Shown in pieces: positions 1-9,309 of a DNA stretch of 64,000 nucleotides. Under the pieces are notes generated by a model. It was not told the origin of the DNA. It was given only the letters and a program-made list of their open reading frames with translations, and made no database searches. Every line of letters starts with the position of its first letter. Position 1 is the stretch's first letter. Location: assembly GCF_000012825.1 (NCBI RefSeq), contig NC_009614.1:4836001-4900000 (forward strand), in the 5' to 3' direction. The DNA comes from Phocaeicola vulgatus ATCC 8482. Lineage in GTDB: Bacteria; Bacteroidota; Bacteroidia; Bacteroidales; Bacteroidaceae. The position numbers were made by a program, and so were the translations under genes.

Positions 1-224
1 TCTCTTACAACGTGAGAAATATGCTTTAGAAGAAAGAAATACTTCAACAGCTTTTTTAAACTTATATGCCCAATATCAGACAAACTTCCTGCTGTAGCTA
101 AATTTATACAAAAACAATCGAAAGAAGAATTTACCAACTCACTTTCTTGAATGTATTTCCCCATCATGGCTGCGCCATGTATAGGTGGAGGAAGATGAAG
201 AATAAAAAGGATTTTAGGTTTCAT
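1..224 (-). CDS. Glycosyltransferase, GT4-like, 3' part outside window
   Basis: This is the first 74 codons of a minus-strand gene whose start codon is the CAT at 222-224; the rest lies before base 1. The translation begins MKPKILFILHLPPPIHGAAM and continues with a stretch typical of the N-terminal Rossmann domain of GT4 glycosyltransferases, where the PPPIHG loop follows the first beta strand. Such enzymes move a sugar from a nucleotide donor to a lipid-linked glycan on the cytoplasmic face of the inner membrane. The gene starts six bases after the stop of the upstream GT2 gene (stop at 231-233), so the two are probably co-transcribed. The catalytic C-terminal half cannot be seen, so family assignment rests on the N-terminus only. 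Confidence 0.75.
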   Translation of the reverse strand, partial: MKPKILFILHLPPPIHGAAMMGKYIQESELVNSSFDCFCINLATAGSLSDIGHISLKKLLKYFFLLKHISHVVR

Positions 225-230
225 CAACTA

Positions 231-1130
231 TCAAAATCTATAAACAAAATATATTATCCGGCTAAAAATTCGCTTTATGATGGAATGATAACCAATAGCA
301 GAACGAAATAAGGATGGATGGATAGACACATTTTCCGGATATGTAAATTCCTTTTTTGCCGAGTTATCAAATATACAATGAAAACGACTCCAGCGCTTAC
401 AGTTTGTACCTTTCCCATCAAAACCATCATTTTGCACTTTGCTTGTAACAGGAAATAAGGAAACTTTTTTTTGTAAGAACTGAGCAAAACAAAAGCGAAT
501 AGCCCATGACTTATTCCTTCCACATTTCCAATCATTCAGCATCTTCCAACAATCGGAACCTCCCCATCGGTTAAATTCTTTTTTCAGTATGTGGTATTTA
601 TCGAAATTCTCCAACTCCCAATCCACACTATTCCAGCGATCAGCCCAAGTAGCCCATCCCCATGAACTACTACGAGTGCAGAAATAAGTATCATATGAAT
701 AATCTTTCGGCACTTTCACTTTATTAGAATATCCACAAATAGAAAACACACTCGTCTCTTCTTTGTACTTATCAAGACCTTGATTCATAAAAAAAAGAAA
801 ATTGGGTGCAAGAATAAGATCATCTTCCAAAACTATTGCTTTACCATATCGGTTGATAACTTCTGTTACACCTTTTATAACAGAATTACCAAGTCCTTTA
901 TTTTGCAATGCAAACTTATAATGAACCTCTTTAAACCCTGTTATAGATTTTACATAATCACGCACTTTTTCCACATTTTCCACTTCACCTTTTCGTTGGA
1001 AACGTGGTCCATCAACAAAAACATAAAGAACAGAATGTTTTGCTTCTTCATTCTGAAGCAAAGATTCTATTATAGCCTTTAATCCTTCTGGACGATTAAA
1101 GGCAAAAAGAATAACAGGAGTATATTCCAT
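231..1130 (-). CDS. GT2-like glycosyltransferase
   Basis: A 299-residue protein with a single GT-A type domain. The N-terminus has the first beta strand (VILFAFNRP, residues 6-14), and a likely metal-binding acidic motif LEDDL lies at residues 101-105, preceded by the nucleotide-binding pattern NKGLGNSVIKG. An aromatic stretch, SSSWGWATWADRW, follows near residues 153-165 and is typical of a Bacteroides family of about 300 residues annotated as sugar transferases. There is no signal peptide or membrane segment, so it should act in the cytoplasm on lipid-linked precursors. It sits between the remnant at 1182-1361 and the GT4 gene at the window edge, in the same direction as the rest of the AT-rich cluster. 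Donor and acceptor cannot be told from sequence. Confidence 0.8.
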   Translation of the reverse strand: MEYTPVILFAFNRPEGLKAIIESLLQNEEAKHSVLYVFVDGPRFQRKGEVENVEKVRDYVKSITGFKEVHYKFALQNKGLGNSVIKGVTEVINRYGKAIVLEDDLILAPNFLFFMNQGLDKYKEETSVFSICGYSNKVKVPKDYSYDTYFCTRSSSWGWATWADRWNSVDWELENFDKYHILKKEFNRWGGSDCWKMLNDWKCGRNKSWAIRFCFAQFLQKKVSLFPVTSKVQNDGFDGKGTNCKRWSRFHCIFDNSAKKEFTYPENVSIHPSLFRSAIGYHSIIKRIFSRIIYFVYRF

Positions 1131-1181
1131 ATTATTTATTTCAGCCCATAAAATAATAAGCTAATACCAACTTGGAAATTA

Positions 1182-1361
1182 TTATTTCAAATCTTGAATC
1201 AAAAATTTTTGTTTGCCTCGTTTGGTTTTCTCTATTGTATCCACATAATGGATTACCAAATCAAAACCATGGGTAATAAAAAGCCTCTTCACTTCTTTTT
1301 CTATTTGCTCGTCATACCCTATCGATTTCACTATATATATAGCAACTTTACCTATTTCAGA
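1182..1361 (-). pseudogene. Remnant of CapK/PaaK-like adenylate-forming enzyme, C-terminal end
   Basis: The spacer between two glycosyltransferase genes holds an open minus-strand stretch of about 59 codons with no start codon in the expected place. It runs from just after an in-frame TAG (1362-1364) to a TAA (1182-1184). Its end reads IHYVDTIEKTKRGKQKFLIQ, which resembles the C-terminal end of CapK/phenylacetate-CoA ligase-like enzymes, where a hydrophobic strand is followed by VDxIxxTKxGKxxF and the lysine is catalytic. A second stretch in another frame just upstream (about 1365-1395, TDLATSLV) may be its continuation after a frameshift. I infer a decayed gene from a former glycan cluster. 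The match is from memory of the family and needs a profile search. Confidence 0.45.
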
Positions 1362-1395
1362 CTAATGAAGTTGCCAAGTCTGTATATGGTTTATC

Positions 1396-2559
1396 TCAAG
1401 TAACTTTATTATTTAAAAGAGAATAAAATAAATCCAACCATTTAGCACCTATGCATTCTATAGAATATTCTTTACTTTTATTTATAGAACAAGTGGACAT
1501 TTTCATCCATTTTTCATCATTTTCAATAAGCTCTATTATTTTTTTTCTATATTCATTGATTGAAAAAGGAGTAACTAAAATCCCATTCTTATCATCATCT
1601 ATAATATCCGAACAATTAGAAAAACTATTAAATGCCATTGGCACTACACCATACGACATTGCTTCCACCAAAACTAATCCAAACCCTTCAAATGCTGAAG
1701 CCATACAAAAAATCTTTGCTTTATCATAATATCCATCAGGCTTTTGAAATCCTTCAAATGAATAGTTAATAAGTTCCATATCCATTGCATACTTTTCCAT
1801 TTGTTTTCTTTTTTCACCATCACCTACAATCACCAACCGCCACTCTTTATACTTTTCTTCATGACAGATTCCACGCCATACTTCTAAAATTTTATCTACA
1901 CCTTTTTCTTGGCTGATCCTTCCCACAAAAAGAACTATTTTTTCTTTTTTTTCACTCCCTCCCCCATTAATAGTTACAGGATTAGAAATAGACAACATCT
2001 TTTCAGCATATTTTTTCCCCGAAAAATATAAAAATTCATTTATAAATTTATCTGAAAGCATCACTAGTTTATCACTATATTGAAGCATTCTTTTTAAATA
2101 TCTTCCATATTTCAACTTAAATGCAAAATGTATAAGTACATCCACTAAATTTCCTACCTTGTCAACACCAAAAACATTACAAATTTTAGGAAATGCTTTT
2201 ATCCCGTACATACCATACGGCTGACTATGAAATACTGAAATAAGTTGAACTCCTGTTTTTTTTATAACAGGTAAAAACACTGATAATTTAGGATTTAAGC
2301 AAGTCTGGTTTAGCACAATTTCAATATGTTTTTCCTTTATAAAATTCATAAGAAATTGTTTATTTGCATCACTATCATTTCGTTTTTGATCTGGCAAATA
2401 GATTTGAATATCATCTAAATAATCTGAAGTTCGATTAATAGAAATAATATATACTTCATGCCCTAATGAATTAAAATAATGGGCTAAACAATGCGTAACA
2501 GACTGTACTCCACCTAATAAAGGATTAGCCGATCCAGTATTGAAAAATAGTATCTTCAT
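1396..2559 (-). CDS. GT4 glycosyltransferase
   Basis: A 387-residue protein with the two-domain GT-B layout. The N-terminal domain starts MKILFFNTGSANPLLGGVQS, with the glycine-rich acceptor-side loop at about residues 15-19. The C-terminal nucleotide-sugar domain opens near residue 208 (IVLFVGRISQEKGVDKIL). It carries the E-x7-E type motif EGFGLVLVEAMSYG, where the glutamates bind the donor sugar and phosphate. No membrane helix is obvious. It lies in the AT-rich minus-strand polysaccharide cluster, about 90 bases downstream of the GT2 gene. Sugar specificity is unknown. Confidence 0.85.
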   Translation of the reverse strand: MKILFFNTGSANPLLGGVQSVTHCLAHYFNSLGHEVYIISINRTSDYLDDIQIYLPDQKRNDSDANKQFLMNFIKEKHIEIVLNQTCLNPKLSVFLPVIKKTGVQLISVFHSQPYGMYGIKAFPKICNVFGVDKVGNLVDVLIHFAFKLKYGRYLKRMLQYSDKLVMLSDKFINEFLYFSGKKYAEKMLSISNPVTINGGGSEKKEKIVLFVGRISQEKGVDKILEVWRGICHEEKYKEWRLVIVGDGEKRKQMEKYAMDMELINYSFEGFQKPDGYYDKAKIFCMASAFEGFGLVLVEAMSYGVVPMAFNSFSNCSDIIDDDKNGILVTPFSINEYRKKIIELIENDEKWMKMSTCSINKSKEYSIECIGAKWLDLFYSLLNNKVT

Positions 2560-2649
2560 ACAAACAACACTACTAAAATCTATGATTCATCTCACTCCAT
2601 TCAAATTAAATAAAGCTTCAAAAGAGAAATGACCACTAATTCTAATATT

Positions 2650-3453
2650 TTATTCCTCCAATTTAAATTTACCACATTTACTAATTCTAAGCTTTATAAA
2701 AACGTAATAATATAAACGCTGAATAATATGACCAATCTTTGGCAATAGTTTTCGTATTAAAGTCTTTTTGCACAACAACTCATAATCACACAATATTCGA
2801 TGAGGAAAATATTCCAATAAGACTTTTTGTTTTTCTTCTTTAAACTTAATATTTGCACTCACCCCACTCAAATCATACTTTGCTATCACATAATCAACGA
2901 ATTGATAAGACAAATTATTCACCACAAGTGTTTGAATACAGAATTTCCAATCAGAGTATACTTTCAATGTCTCGTCATATGGATATTCTCGCAACAAAGC
3001 TGTTTTTATCAACATCGCCTGATGATTTATAGAATTAGCATACAAATATTTCATTGTTACTTTTTTGGGTGCAGATTGCATGGAACTAAATCTACCATTC
3101 TTAAAACAATATGTTTTACCTGCTAATACGTCAACGTCAATATGTTTTGAAAAAATATTTTCTAAAACTTCAGAATTCCAAAAGCTATCACCAGAGTTCA
3201 TAAAAATGCAATACTCACCTGAAGCAATACTAACCCCCTTGTTCATTGCATTATAAACTCCATTATCAGGTTCACATATACATTTTGATATTTTATCAGA
3301 ATATTCCACTAAAAGATCTACACTTCCATCCGTAGAGCCACCATCTACTATTATATATTCCATATCTTTATAAGATTGTGATATAACACTTTGAATGGTA
3401 GTTTTCAGACCTTGTATATTATTATAATTTATAGTTATAACAGACACTTTCAT
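2650..3453 (-). CDS. GT2 glycosyltransferase (WcaA-like)
   Basis: A compact GT-A enzyme of about 267 residues. I start it at the CAT at 3451-3453, giving MKVSVITINYNN; a longer reading from 3483 would add ten residues and overlap the upstream polymerase gene. The nucleotide-binding region YIIVDGGSTDGS and the cluster CEPDNGVYNAMNKG, followed by FMNSGD (the DxD equivalent), mark it as family 2. It closely resembles the gene at 49414-50229 in the second polysaccharide region, with matching motifs and length, so the two are paralogs. It acts in the cytoplasm on a lipid-linked intermediate. The start lies one base before the polymerase stop codon (3455-3457), indicating tight coupling. Confidence 0.85.
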   Translation of the reverse strand: MKVSVITINYNNIQGLKTTIQSVISQSYKDMEYIIVDGGSTDGSVDLLVEYSDKISKCICEPDNGVYNAMNKGVSIASGEYCIFMNSGDSFWNSEVLENIFSKHIDVDVLAGKTYCFKNGRFSSMQSAPKKVTMKYLYANSINHQAMLIKTALLREYPYDETLKVYSDWKFCIQTLVVNNLSYQFVDYVIAKYDLSGVSANIKFKEEKQKVLLEYFPHRILCDYELLCKKTLIRKLLPKIGHIIQRLYYYVFIKLRISKCGKFKLEE

Positions 3454-3454
3454 T

Positions 3455-4678
3455 TTAAAAATATTTATTCCTAATTTGTTCATCAGACATATATCTGATA
3501 GAAGATGTATTACAATATAAAATGGAGATCCACAAAATAACCCAACTCAAATTGAACTCTGGTGTTCCTGAAGGATATAAAAAAAAGACATAAGCTAAAC
3601 AATATACTCCCATACCTTTTGTTAACATATTCTTCGATTTAAAATACCCTAAAAAAAAGGATTTAATACAAAAGAAAACATAAGGTAACAACAAAAAAAT
3701 TCCACCTTTTAATATAATATTTAAATACCCTGTTTCTATCACTAATCTATTCAACCTATCAATATCAGATACCTCCCAACAATAATAAGTACCAGTCATA
3801 CCACGCCCTATTATCCAATCCATCCAACTCATATCTTTATAAAAAGCCATTTCAACTCCAGATCGAGTGTTTTTGTCCAATTTATCTAATAATAAAACCA
3901 AATAGGACTCCCAGTCAAAAGACGACATTAGTATCAAACAAATACCAATAATTACCAATATCCCCCACAGCAACTTTACTAAATTTTCTTTTTTCACATA
4001 AATCAACAGACCAGATAATAAAAAGAAAAAATAAAAAAATAATGTACTTCGCCTCGCATACAAAGCAGCATTTACAGAACCTAACAAGAAAAGAAGGATT
4101 GTAAAAACCACCAATTTGTTTGAATAGAATTTTTGACAAAGTAAAATAATACCTGCTGGAAGAATAAAATAAGATGCAACCTGTCCTTTTCTTACTTCTT
4201 CAGCAATAAATGAATTATACAAATTTAGATGCGATGTAAAAAAAATCTCTTCCCAGTTTAATATAATATAAAACATTCCAACCAACATAGAAAGAATAAG
4301 AATACATTTCACATCCTTAAAATTTAAATACCGGATACCAAATAGCAATATAAAAGGTATCCAATATTGCCAAAAATAATCTGGTTGGTAAATAAGCATA
4401 TTCCATTCTATTGGTGCACCTTCAACAGAAGCACGTACAATGACTAAAACAGACCATAACAAATAAAAAACATATATATATCTTAAAACACCGGCAAAAG
4501 GGAGAACAACCTGACTTCCCTTTACATAAAAAGAAAAAATAAAAGATAAAATACCAAATATAAAAAAAAAGTTTGACCATAAACTTCCTATATAGGAAGT
4601 TATAAAATAAAATTTAAATGTAAAAAGAAACACTCCTAAAGAAGTCCAAAATAAGGGTATATATTTAAATCTTCCCAT
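3455..4678 (-). CDS. wzy: Polysaccharide polymerase, Wzy-like
   Basis: A 407-residue, very hydrophobic protein with about ten predicted membrane helices, separated by one larger loop near residues 260-310 (SSFDWESYLVLLLDKLD to RLNRLVIETGYLNII). This layout fits an O-antigen or capsule polymerase, which joins undecaprenyl-linked repeat units on the periplasmic side of the inner membrane. Wzy proteins share little sequence, so the call depends on topology and on the neighbours: a Wzx-like flippase two genes upstream and several glycosyltransferases. It overlaps the upstream GT4 gene by 14 bases. An O-antigen ligase role is the main alternative. Confidence 0.7.
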   Translation of the reverse strand: MGRFKYIPLFWTSLGVFLFTFKFYFITSYIGSLWSNFFFIFGILSFIFSFYVKGSQVVLPFAGVLRYIYVFYLLWSVLVIVRASVEGAPIEWNMLIYQPDYFWQYWIPFILLFGIRYLNFKDVKCILILSMLVGMFYIILNWEEIFFTSHLNLYNSFIAEEVRKGQVASYFILPAGIILLCQKFYSNKLVVFTILLFLLGSVNAALYARRSTLFFYFFFLLSGLLIYVKKENLVKLLWGILVIIGICLILMSSFDWESYLVLLLDKLDKNTRSGVEMAFYKDMSWMDWIIGRGMTGTYYCWEVSDIDRLNRLVIETGYLNIILKGGIFLLLPYVFFCIKSFFLGYFKSKNMLTKGMGVYCLAYVFFLYPSGTPEFNLSWVILWISILYCNTSSIRYMSDEQIRNKYF

Positions 4679-5912
4679 ACATCAGCTTTTTATGTTTCTC
4701 TATAATCAAACTAGGACTATATTTTTTTATAATAGAAGACCTACAAACCTCTTGAATAGAATATTGTGAAACACACCATTCTATTCCTTTTTTCAAGTCC
4801 TCACAATCTTTATAATGTGCTAAATAGCCATTAGATTTATGCATTATTAAATCAGGTATCCCCCCGACATTAAAAGCAACAACTGGTGTACCACATGACA
4901 AAGACTCCAAAATTGTATTAGGAAAGTTATCTGCCAAGGAAGGCGTCACAAAAACATCAGCAGCATTATACAAAACAGAAAGGGAATATTCATCATATAA
5001 TTTCCCTATAAAATTACATTTAATAGGTAACTGTTTCTCTACTGTTTTATTATACTCACCAAATATAACAGCCTCATAGGAAGAAGTAGATAAATGCAAA
5101 ATGGCTTTTTGCAAATATTCCCACCCTTTATATATATTTCCCATCCCCCCTGTAGCAGCCCCAAATAATATAAGCTTTTTACTTTCTGAAAGATTAAATA
5201 ATCTTTTGGCCCAACCCTTTCCCATCGGTTTAAATATATTTATATCACAAAGATTCGGAATGTGAATCAATTGTTTATTTTTAAACAAAAGACTTGTTGA
5301 GGCTAGATGAAATAGCCAAGTAGAAGGAGCAATAATTTTCAAATTTGAGTATTTACTAAAAATTCTATATTTTTCCTCAAATTGGAATTTGCAAAATAAC
5401 ATATCACGTTTTCTATGAAGTAATGGACAATCAATACATTTTTCTAAATATTTTGTACAATCAAAAGCATGGTGACACCCGCCAGTTAAAGGCCACATAT
5501 CATGCATAAACCAAAAAACAGGTCGACCTAATTTTAAAATTCTCTCCACATCATAAATAGAAAGCATTCCCATATTAATCCAATGTAAATAAATAAAATC
5601 AGCCTCTCTTATATCATTTTCTTTAGACAAATCACAACCATTAAAAGCAAAAGAATATGTACCTATTATTTTACTTGCAGGATAAAGTAATTGATTTATC
5701 ATAACATTGACCTTATGATGCAGTTTTTTCCTTATTGAAAACTGATAGACCCCCTCCTGACGACTACGAATTCCTTGAAATGCAACCAGCATCTTTGAAT
5801 CCAACCCATTCTTTCTCATTTCACAATGAAGTCTATACGCAGCAATAGCTGCTCCTCCATTGGAACCTGATAAATTTATATGTACTATTCGCATTTCTTT
5901 CATCTTATCCAT
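4665..5912 (-). CDS. GT4 glycosyltransferase
   Basis: A 415-residue GT-B protein. The start at 5912 (MDKMKEMRIVHINLS) has a purine-rich stretch just upstream; methionines 4 and 7 are also possible, and the last would avoid the 13-base overlap with the flippase gene. The N-terminal domain has the acceptor-side loop SGSNGGAAIAAYRLH. A cysteine-rich segment (GCHHAFDCTKYLEKCIDCPL, near residues 143-162) is common in a subgroup of GT4 enzymes that may bind metal. In the donor-binding motif the first glutamate is replaced by aspartate (ADNFPNTILESLSCG). It is followed directly by the polymerase gene. Substrates are unknown. Confidence 0.82.
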   Translation of the reverse strand: MDKMKEMRIVHINLSGSNGGAAIAAYRLHCEMRKNGLDSKMLVAFQGIRSRQEGVYQFSIRKKLHHKVNVMINQLLYPASKIIGTYSFAFNGCDLSKENDIREADFIYLHWINMGMLSIYDVERILKLGRPVFWFMHDMWPLTGGCHHAFDCTKYLEKCIDCPLLHRKRDMLFCKFQFEEKYRIFSKYSNLKIIAPSTWLFHLASTSLLFKNKQLIHIPNLCDINIFKPMGKGWAKRLFNLSESKKLILFGAATGGMGNIYKGWEYLQKAILHLSTSSYEAVIFGEYNKTVEKQLPIKCNFIGKLYDEYSLSVLYNAADVFVTPSLADNFPNTILESLSCGTPVVAFNVGGIPDLIMHKSNGYLAHYKDCEDLKKGIEWCVSQYSIQEVCRSSIIKKYSPSLIIEKHKKLMYGKI

Positions 5913-7288
5913 ATTCCCTTTCTATCTTTATAAAATATCTTGTAGTATTGTATAGGAGCAATTATAAATCCATTAAAATTGGCTAAGCAACCAGCTAATA
6001 TCAATGCAGGAAAACCAATCTGATTTTCGATAAAAAAGATGCATAACCCTATAAATAACAATGGAGAGAATACAGAACTCCAAAATTGAATATACAAAGC
6101 ACTGATGCCATTCAAAATATTAACAAAAATACTCCCAAACATAAATACTAAAGTATATACATATACGACCAATGATAATTTAAAAGAAATGCCAATATCT
6201 TGACCCAACCAAAGTTTATATATATATGTTGAAAACAAAAGCATCAATGCTCCGACACATGCCAATCCTACCCATATAAGCAAATATTTATGCACTATAT
6301 TTCTAATCCATTTGAAGTCTTTCTTCGCATAAGCTTCCGTTGTTGCAGCCCATATCGGAGCTATAAATATTGTAAAAATCATAGATAAAATACTGAAATA
6401 TTTATATGCCACGCTATAACACGTAACATCAGAGGCCGAATAATAACGCATTATTAAAAAATTAATCGTCTGATATTGTATTACAGCAGCTATTTGAATC
6501 ACAAAAAATTTAGATCCTAAAGATAACAGTTCTTTATATAATGATTTATCAATACAAGAAAGACGAGGGATATAGGCTTTATAACGAGTTTGAAAAAGTA
6601 ATACATTATAATAAAGACTTATCAATAAAGGGATACCACAAAATGCTAAGGATAAATATAACAATTCATCCTTTTGGGTTACTTGAGTTAATACATATAT
6701 TACAATTAATGAAAGAATTTGTTGTACCAATGTTCTTGCAGAAGATTCAGCAGGACGCTGATCTGCTATTAATATAACATTAATGGTTGATAAGACAAAA
6801 TTAATACAAAAATATATTACAACAATAGCGATTATTATTTGTAACTGTTCATTTAATAAAAAAGAAACATTCAACCACGAACACCAATCGATAAAAGTAT
6901 TAGCTATCAACAATAAAATCATTAAAGGAACAAAAATTAGAGCCAAAACAAAATAAGTTGTACTGACATATTTTTGAATAAGTACCTCATTATTCATTGC
7001 TTTCGCTTCAGCAAACTTATTTTTTAAACCATTATTTATCCCTATATCGAAAAAACTCATCCAACTGATAATTGAACTTACAGTTAACCATATCCCATAA
7101 TTATCCGCATTCACATAATTTATAGTTATAGGAATTAACATCAGATTTACTAATATATTCCCTCCCTTTAGAAAAAGCATGGCTAATATATTCTTTTTAG
7201 CCTTTATACTTCTTTCATTCCCTTTCTTTATAAAGCTAAAGAAGTCAAATACAATATGATGAAATTTTAATTTAATCTTCGTCAACAT
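5900..7288 (-). CDS. wzx: Lipid-linked oligosaccharide flippase, Wzx-like
   Basis: A 462-residue integral membrane protein with about twelve to fourteen hydrophobic segments and few charged loops, as in the polysaccharide transporters of the MOP superfamily. The first helix region (ILAMLFLKGGNILVNLMLIP, residues 34-53) and the following NADNYGIWLTVSSIISWMSF match the usual N-terminal pattern of Wzx proteins. It would move undecaprenyl-diphosphate-linked repeat units across the inner membrane for the Wzy polymerase encoded two genes downstream. Its start follows the IS66 relic by about 110 bases on the minus strand. Confidence 0.82.
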   Translation of the reverse strand: MLTKIKLKFHHIVFDFFSFIKKGNERSIKAKKNILAMLFLKGGNILVNLMLIPITINYVNADNYGIWLTVSSIISWMSFFDIGINNGLKNKFAEAKAMNNEVLIQKYVSTTYFVLALIFVPLMILLLIANTFIDWCSWLNVSFLLNEQLQIIIAIVVIYFCINFVLSTINVILIADQRPAESSARTLVQQILSLIVIYVLTQVTQKDELLYLSLAFCGIPLLISLYYNVLLFQTRYKAYIPRLSCIDKSLYKELLSLGSKFFVIQIAAVIQYQTINFLIMRYYSASDVTCYSVAYKYFSILSMIFTIFIAPIWAATTEAYAKKDFKWIRNIVHKYLLIWVGLACVGALMLLFSTYIYKLWLGQDIGISFKLSLVVYVYTLVFMFGSIFVNILNGISALYIQFWSSVFSPLLFIGLCIFFIENQIGFPALILAGCLANFNGFIIAPIQYYKIFYKDRKGIWIR

Positions 7289-7399
7289 ACTCTTTTGATA
7301 TATCTTATATGAAAAACGCTTAAATTCATCTTTCTCTACAAGATTTATTAAATTCTGTAAGCACTCAATTTATGGCATTCCCCTTTGAAAGGGCACTTT

Positions 7400-8211
7400 T
7401 CAGTGCCCCAATCCGAGTTTTGTTAATTTATTAGTTTTGAATTCAACATTGGCTTGTAGCCGAAGGATTTTGTCAGGAATCATATTAGCATCATCCCTAC
7501 ATCCGTTAAAGATATTTTTGAAAAAAGTTCCGATGAAGTTCCAGATAGAGCCACCATGAAGCTTTACCGTACCAATCACACTATAATATATGGCAGCCGT
7601 TTCAACTCTAACTTCACTACCATAATGAAAGAAATTATTTCGTTGAGTAATAAGCTTTCAAATAGTTTGCTCGGCAAGATTGTTATCTATCGATAGTTCT
7701 CCATCATCCCAAAAAGCAAATATTTTTTCCAGAATCAGAACCTTTGTTAAATCAGAAAGATGTTCAACCGGATCTCCAACCACACCCATCGTTTTATGCT
7801 CATCAGGACAATCGGATAAATCACGTTCTTTCTTAGAAGGCTCTTTTACTTCTTGAGATTGATTATTAACTGAGTCCGTACAAAAAGCATCATCGATACC
7901 ATCATAATCATCTTTCTCTTTTTTTCAATCAGAATCCACTTTCTCAAGCCCACCATCAGTCATTTTCGGCTTTAACTTCCACCGTCTATCCCCGAAGAGC
8001 TGCAAGTTAGCATATTCTAATTTCTTCTGCATCGATTTTAACTGACGTTCCAAAAACTTGCATAATTTGCTTTTTTCAACAGTTCTTTTCGCAAACCTGC
8101 TTTAAATTAGACATCTTTCTCTCAAGCTTTGTCTTTAAGCTATAAAATCTTCTAGGACAAGCTTCATAACCTCTCCTGTCAACCTAAGATCCTTGTTCTG
8201 CTCAGTAATAT
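7400..8211 (-). mobile_element. IS66-family transposase relic, internally deleted
   Basis: No intact gene lies between the flippase and the UpxY-like gene. Minus-strand reading gives pieces of an IS66 TnpC transposase. The N-terminal part reads FLERQLKSMQKKLEYANLQL followed by FGDRRWK (about 8045-7985). A central acidic region contains in-frame stops. The C-terminal signature DGELSIDNNLAEQTI (about 7715-7671) is followed after a stop by GSEVRVETAAIYYSVIGTVK and LHGG, ending at a TGA (7400-7402). The DDE catalytic middle is missing, because the N-terminal spacer runs directly into DGELSIDNNLAE. A hairpin (GGGCAC 7391-7396, GTGCCC 7403-7408) overlaps the final stop. The relic sits between the first gene of the capsule operon and the rest, so it records an old insertion. 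Confidence 0.8.
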
Positions 8212-9309
8212 TCAATGCCTCAACCACCGATCATAATCAGCCAACCGGTTGATCAGCTGCTGCTTACTCTTTTTCGGCTTTTCCTCTTTCTTCCACGGAT
8301 CAACCGCCTCGTGCGCCAAATGATAATAGATACTGCTATCCGTACAACCATAAAGTGTAACCACAGCAAGTGCACGCGACTGCTCCGCCTTGACGAGAGG
8401 AAGCATAGTCTGCATAACGCCAACCAGCTTTGCCGCCTCTTCTTCCATACCCAATATAGTATAAGCCGGCAACAAAATAGCATAAAGCTTGCAACGCATC
8501 ACATCCGTATCCATCCGGAGATTGCCATATTCTTTCAACGCCCTGGCAGCCAGGGAACGATCTTCCTCATTCACCCCCTCCGCACTGTGATAACGCTGAA
8601 GAGCACTGTGCAAACCATTCAACATACAGTCATTGTCCAGACGGGTATATACATGCTTGTCCTCATCATTCAGGGCAATTACCTCGTACTCACCCGGCAT
8701 CACACGCAGCAGCGGAACCCACATCCAGTTCTCCACACATACCATCACATCCTTTCGCCCGGCTCCCGGCTGAATGACAACAGTCGCCTCCACCCCCTTA
8801 AACCGTCCCTCGGTAATGCGTATCCGGTCGCCCTTGCGCAAACCATCCGGCTGGGGTATATAAACAGGAAGTGTATTGGAATAAGAACGGGCCACCCACT
8901 GCAAATTCTCCATTGCGGCATCGGAAAGGTAGGGAAAATACTCCCGCTTCCGTTCCCTCACCCGAGGCAGGAAACTGAGTACAGGAAAACGTTGCATCAG
9001 TTGGAAAACATCACGCTCGGAAGCACGGACAAATACATAGTTGAAGAGTAACGGACGCTGGGTATTGACGAATTTGCCGTCTATACGCCTCACTTCCTGA
9101 TAGGAAGGAGCAAAAAAGCCGAATGAGGGCTCGCCTGCCTGTATGCGCCGGTCCTGTTCCCGTTGCAAACCGCGCACTCCTCCCCGATGACAGTCGGGAA
9201 GCGACAACACATACCAACGCACGGCATTGTTATTCCGCAAAGCTTCCAACGCTTCGGGAGATGCCACAGAACGCTTCGGTTTATCAAACTGATGGGATAG
9301 CTTTTTCAT
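8212..9309 (-). CDS. UpxY-like transcription antiterminator (NusG family) with long C-terminal extension
   Basis: A 365-residue protein whose first half is NusG-like. A short NGN domain covers about residues 28-135 (VRWYVLSLPDC, then LLFNYVFVRASERDVFQLM). A KOW motif lies near residues 160-180 (GLRKGDRIRITEGRFKGVEA). In Bacteroides, UpxY proteins are encoded first in capsule operons and let RNA polymerase read through terminators in their own 5' leaders. This gene holds that position on the minus strand, preceded by a promoter and a structured leader. It is about twice the usual UpxY length; residues 215-365 are mostly helical, with a lysine-rich stretch near the end (PWKKEEKPKKSKQQ), and I do not recognise that part. 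No UpxZ partner is next to it. Confidence 0.8.
   Translation of the reverse strand: MKKLSHQFDKPKRSVASPEALEALRNNNAVRWYVLSLPDCHRGGVRGLQREQDRRIQAGEPSFGFFAPSYQEVRRIDGKFVNTQRPLLFNYVFVRASERDVFQLMQRFPVLSFLPRVRERKREYFPYLSDAAMENLQWVARSYSNTLPVYIPQPDGLRKGDRIRITEGRFKGVEATVVIQPGAGRKDVMVCVENWMWVPLLRVMPGEYEVIALNDEDKHVYTRLDNDCMLNGLHSALQRYHSAEGVNEEDRSLAARALKEYGNLRMDTDVMRCKLYAILLPAYTILGMEEEAAKLVGVMQTMLPLVKAEQSRALAVVTLYGCTDSSIYYHLAHEAVDPWKKEEKPKKSKQQLINRLADYDRWLRH

Noticed and set aside
1194..1403. 69-codon plus-strand gene
   Set aside because: It is the antisense of the CapK-like remnant and hydrophobic by composition only.
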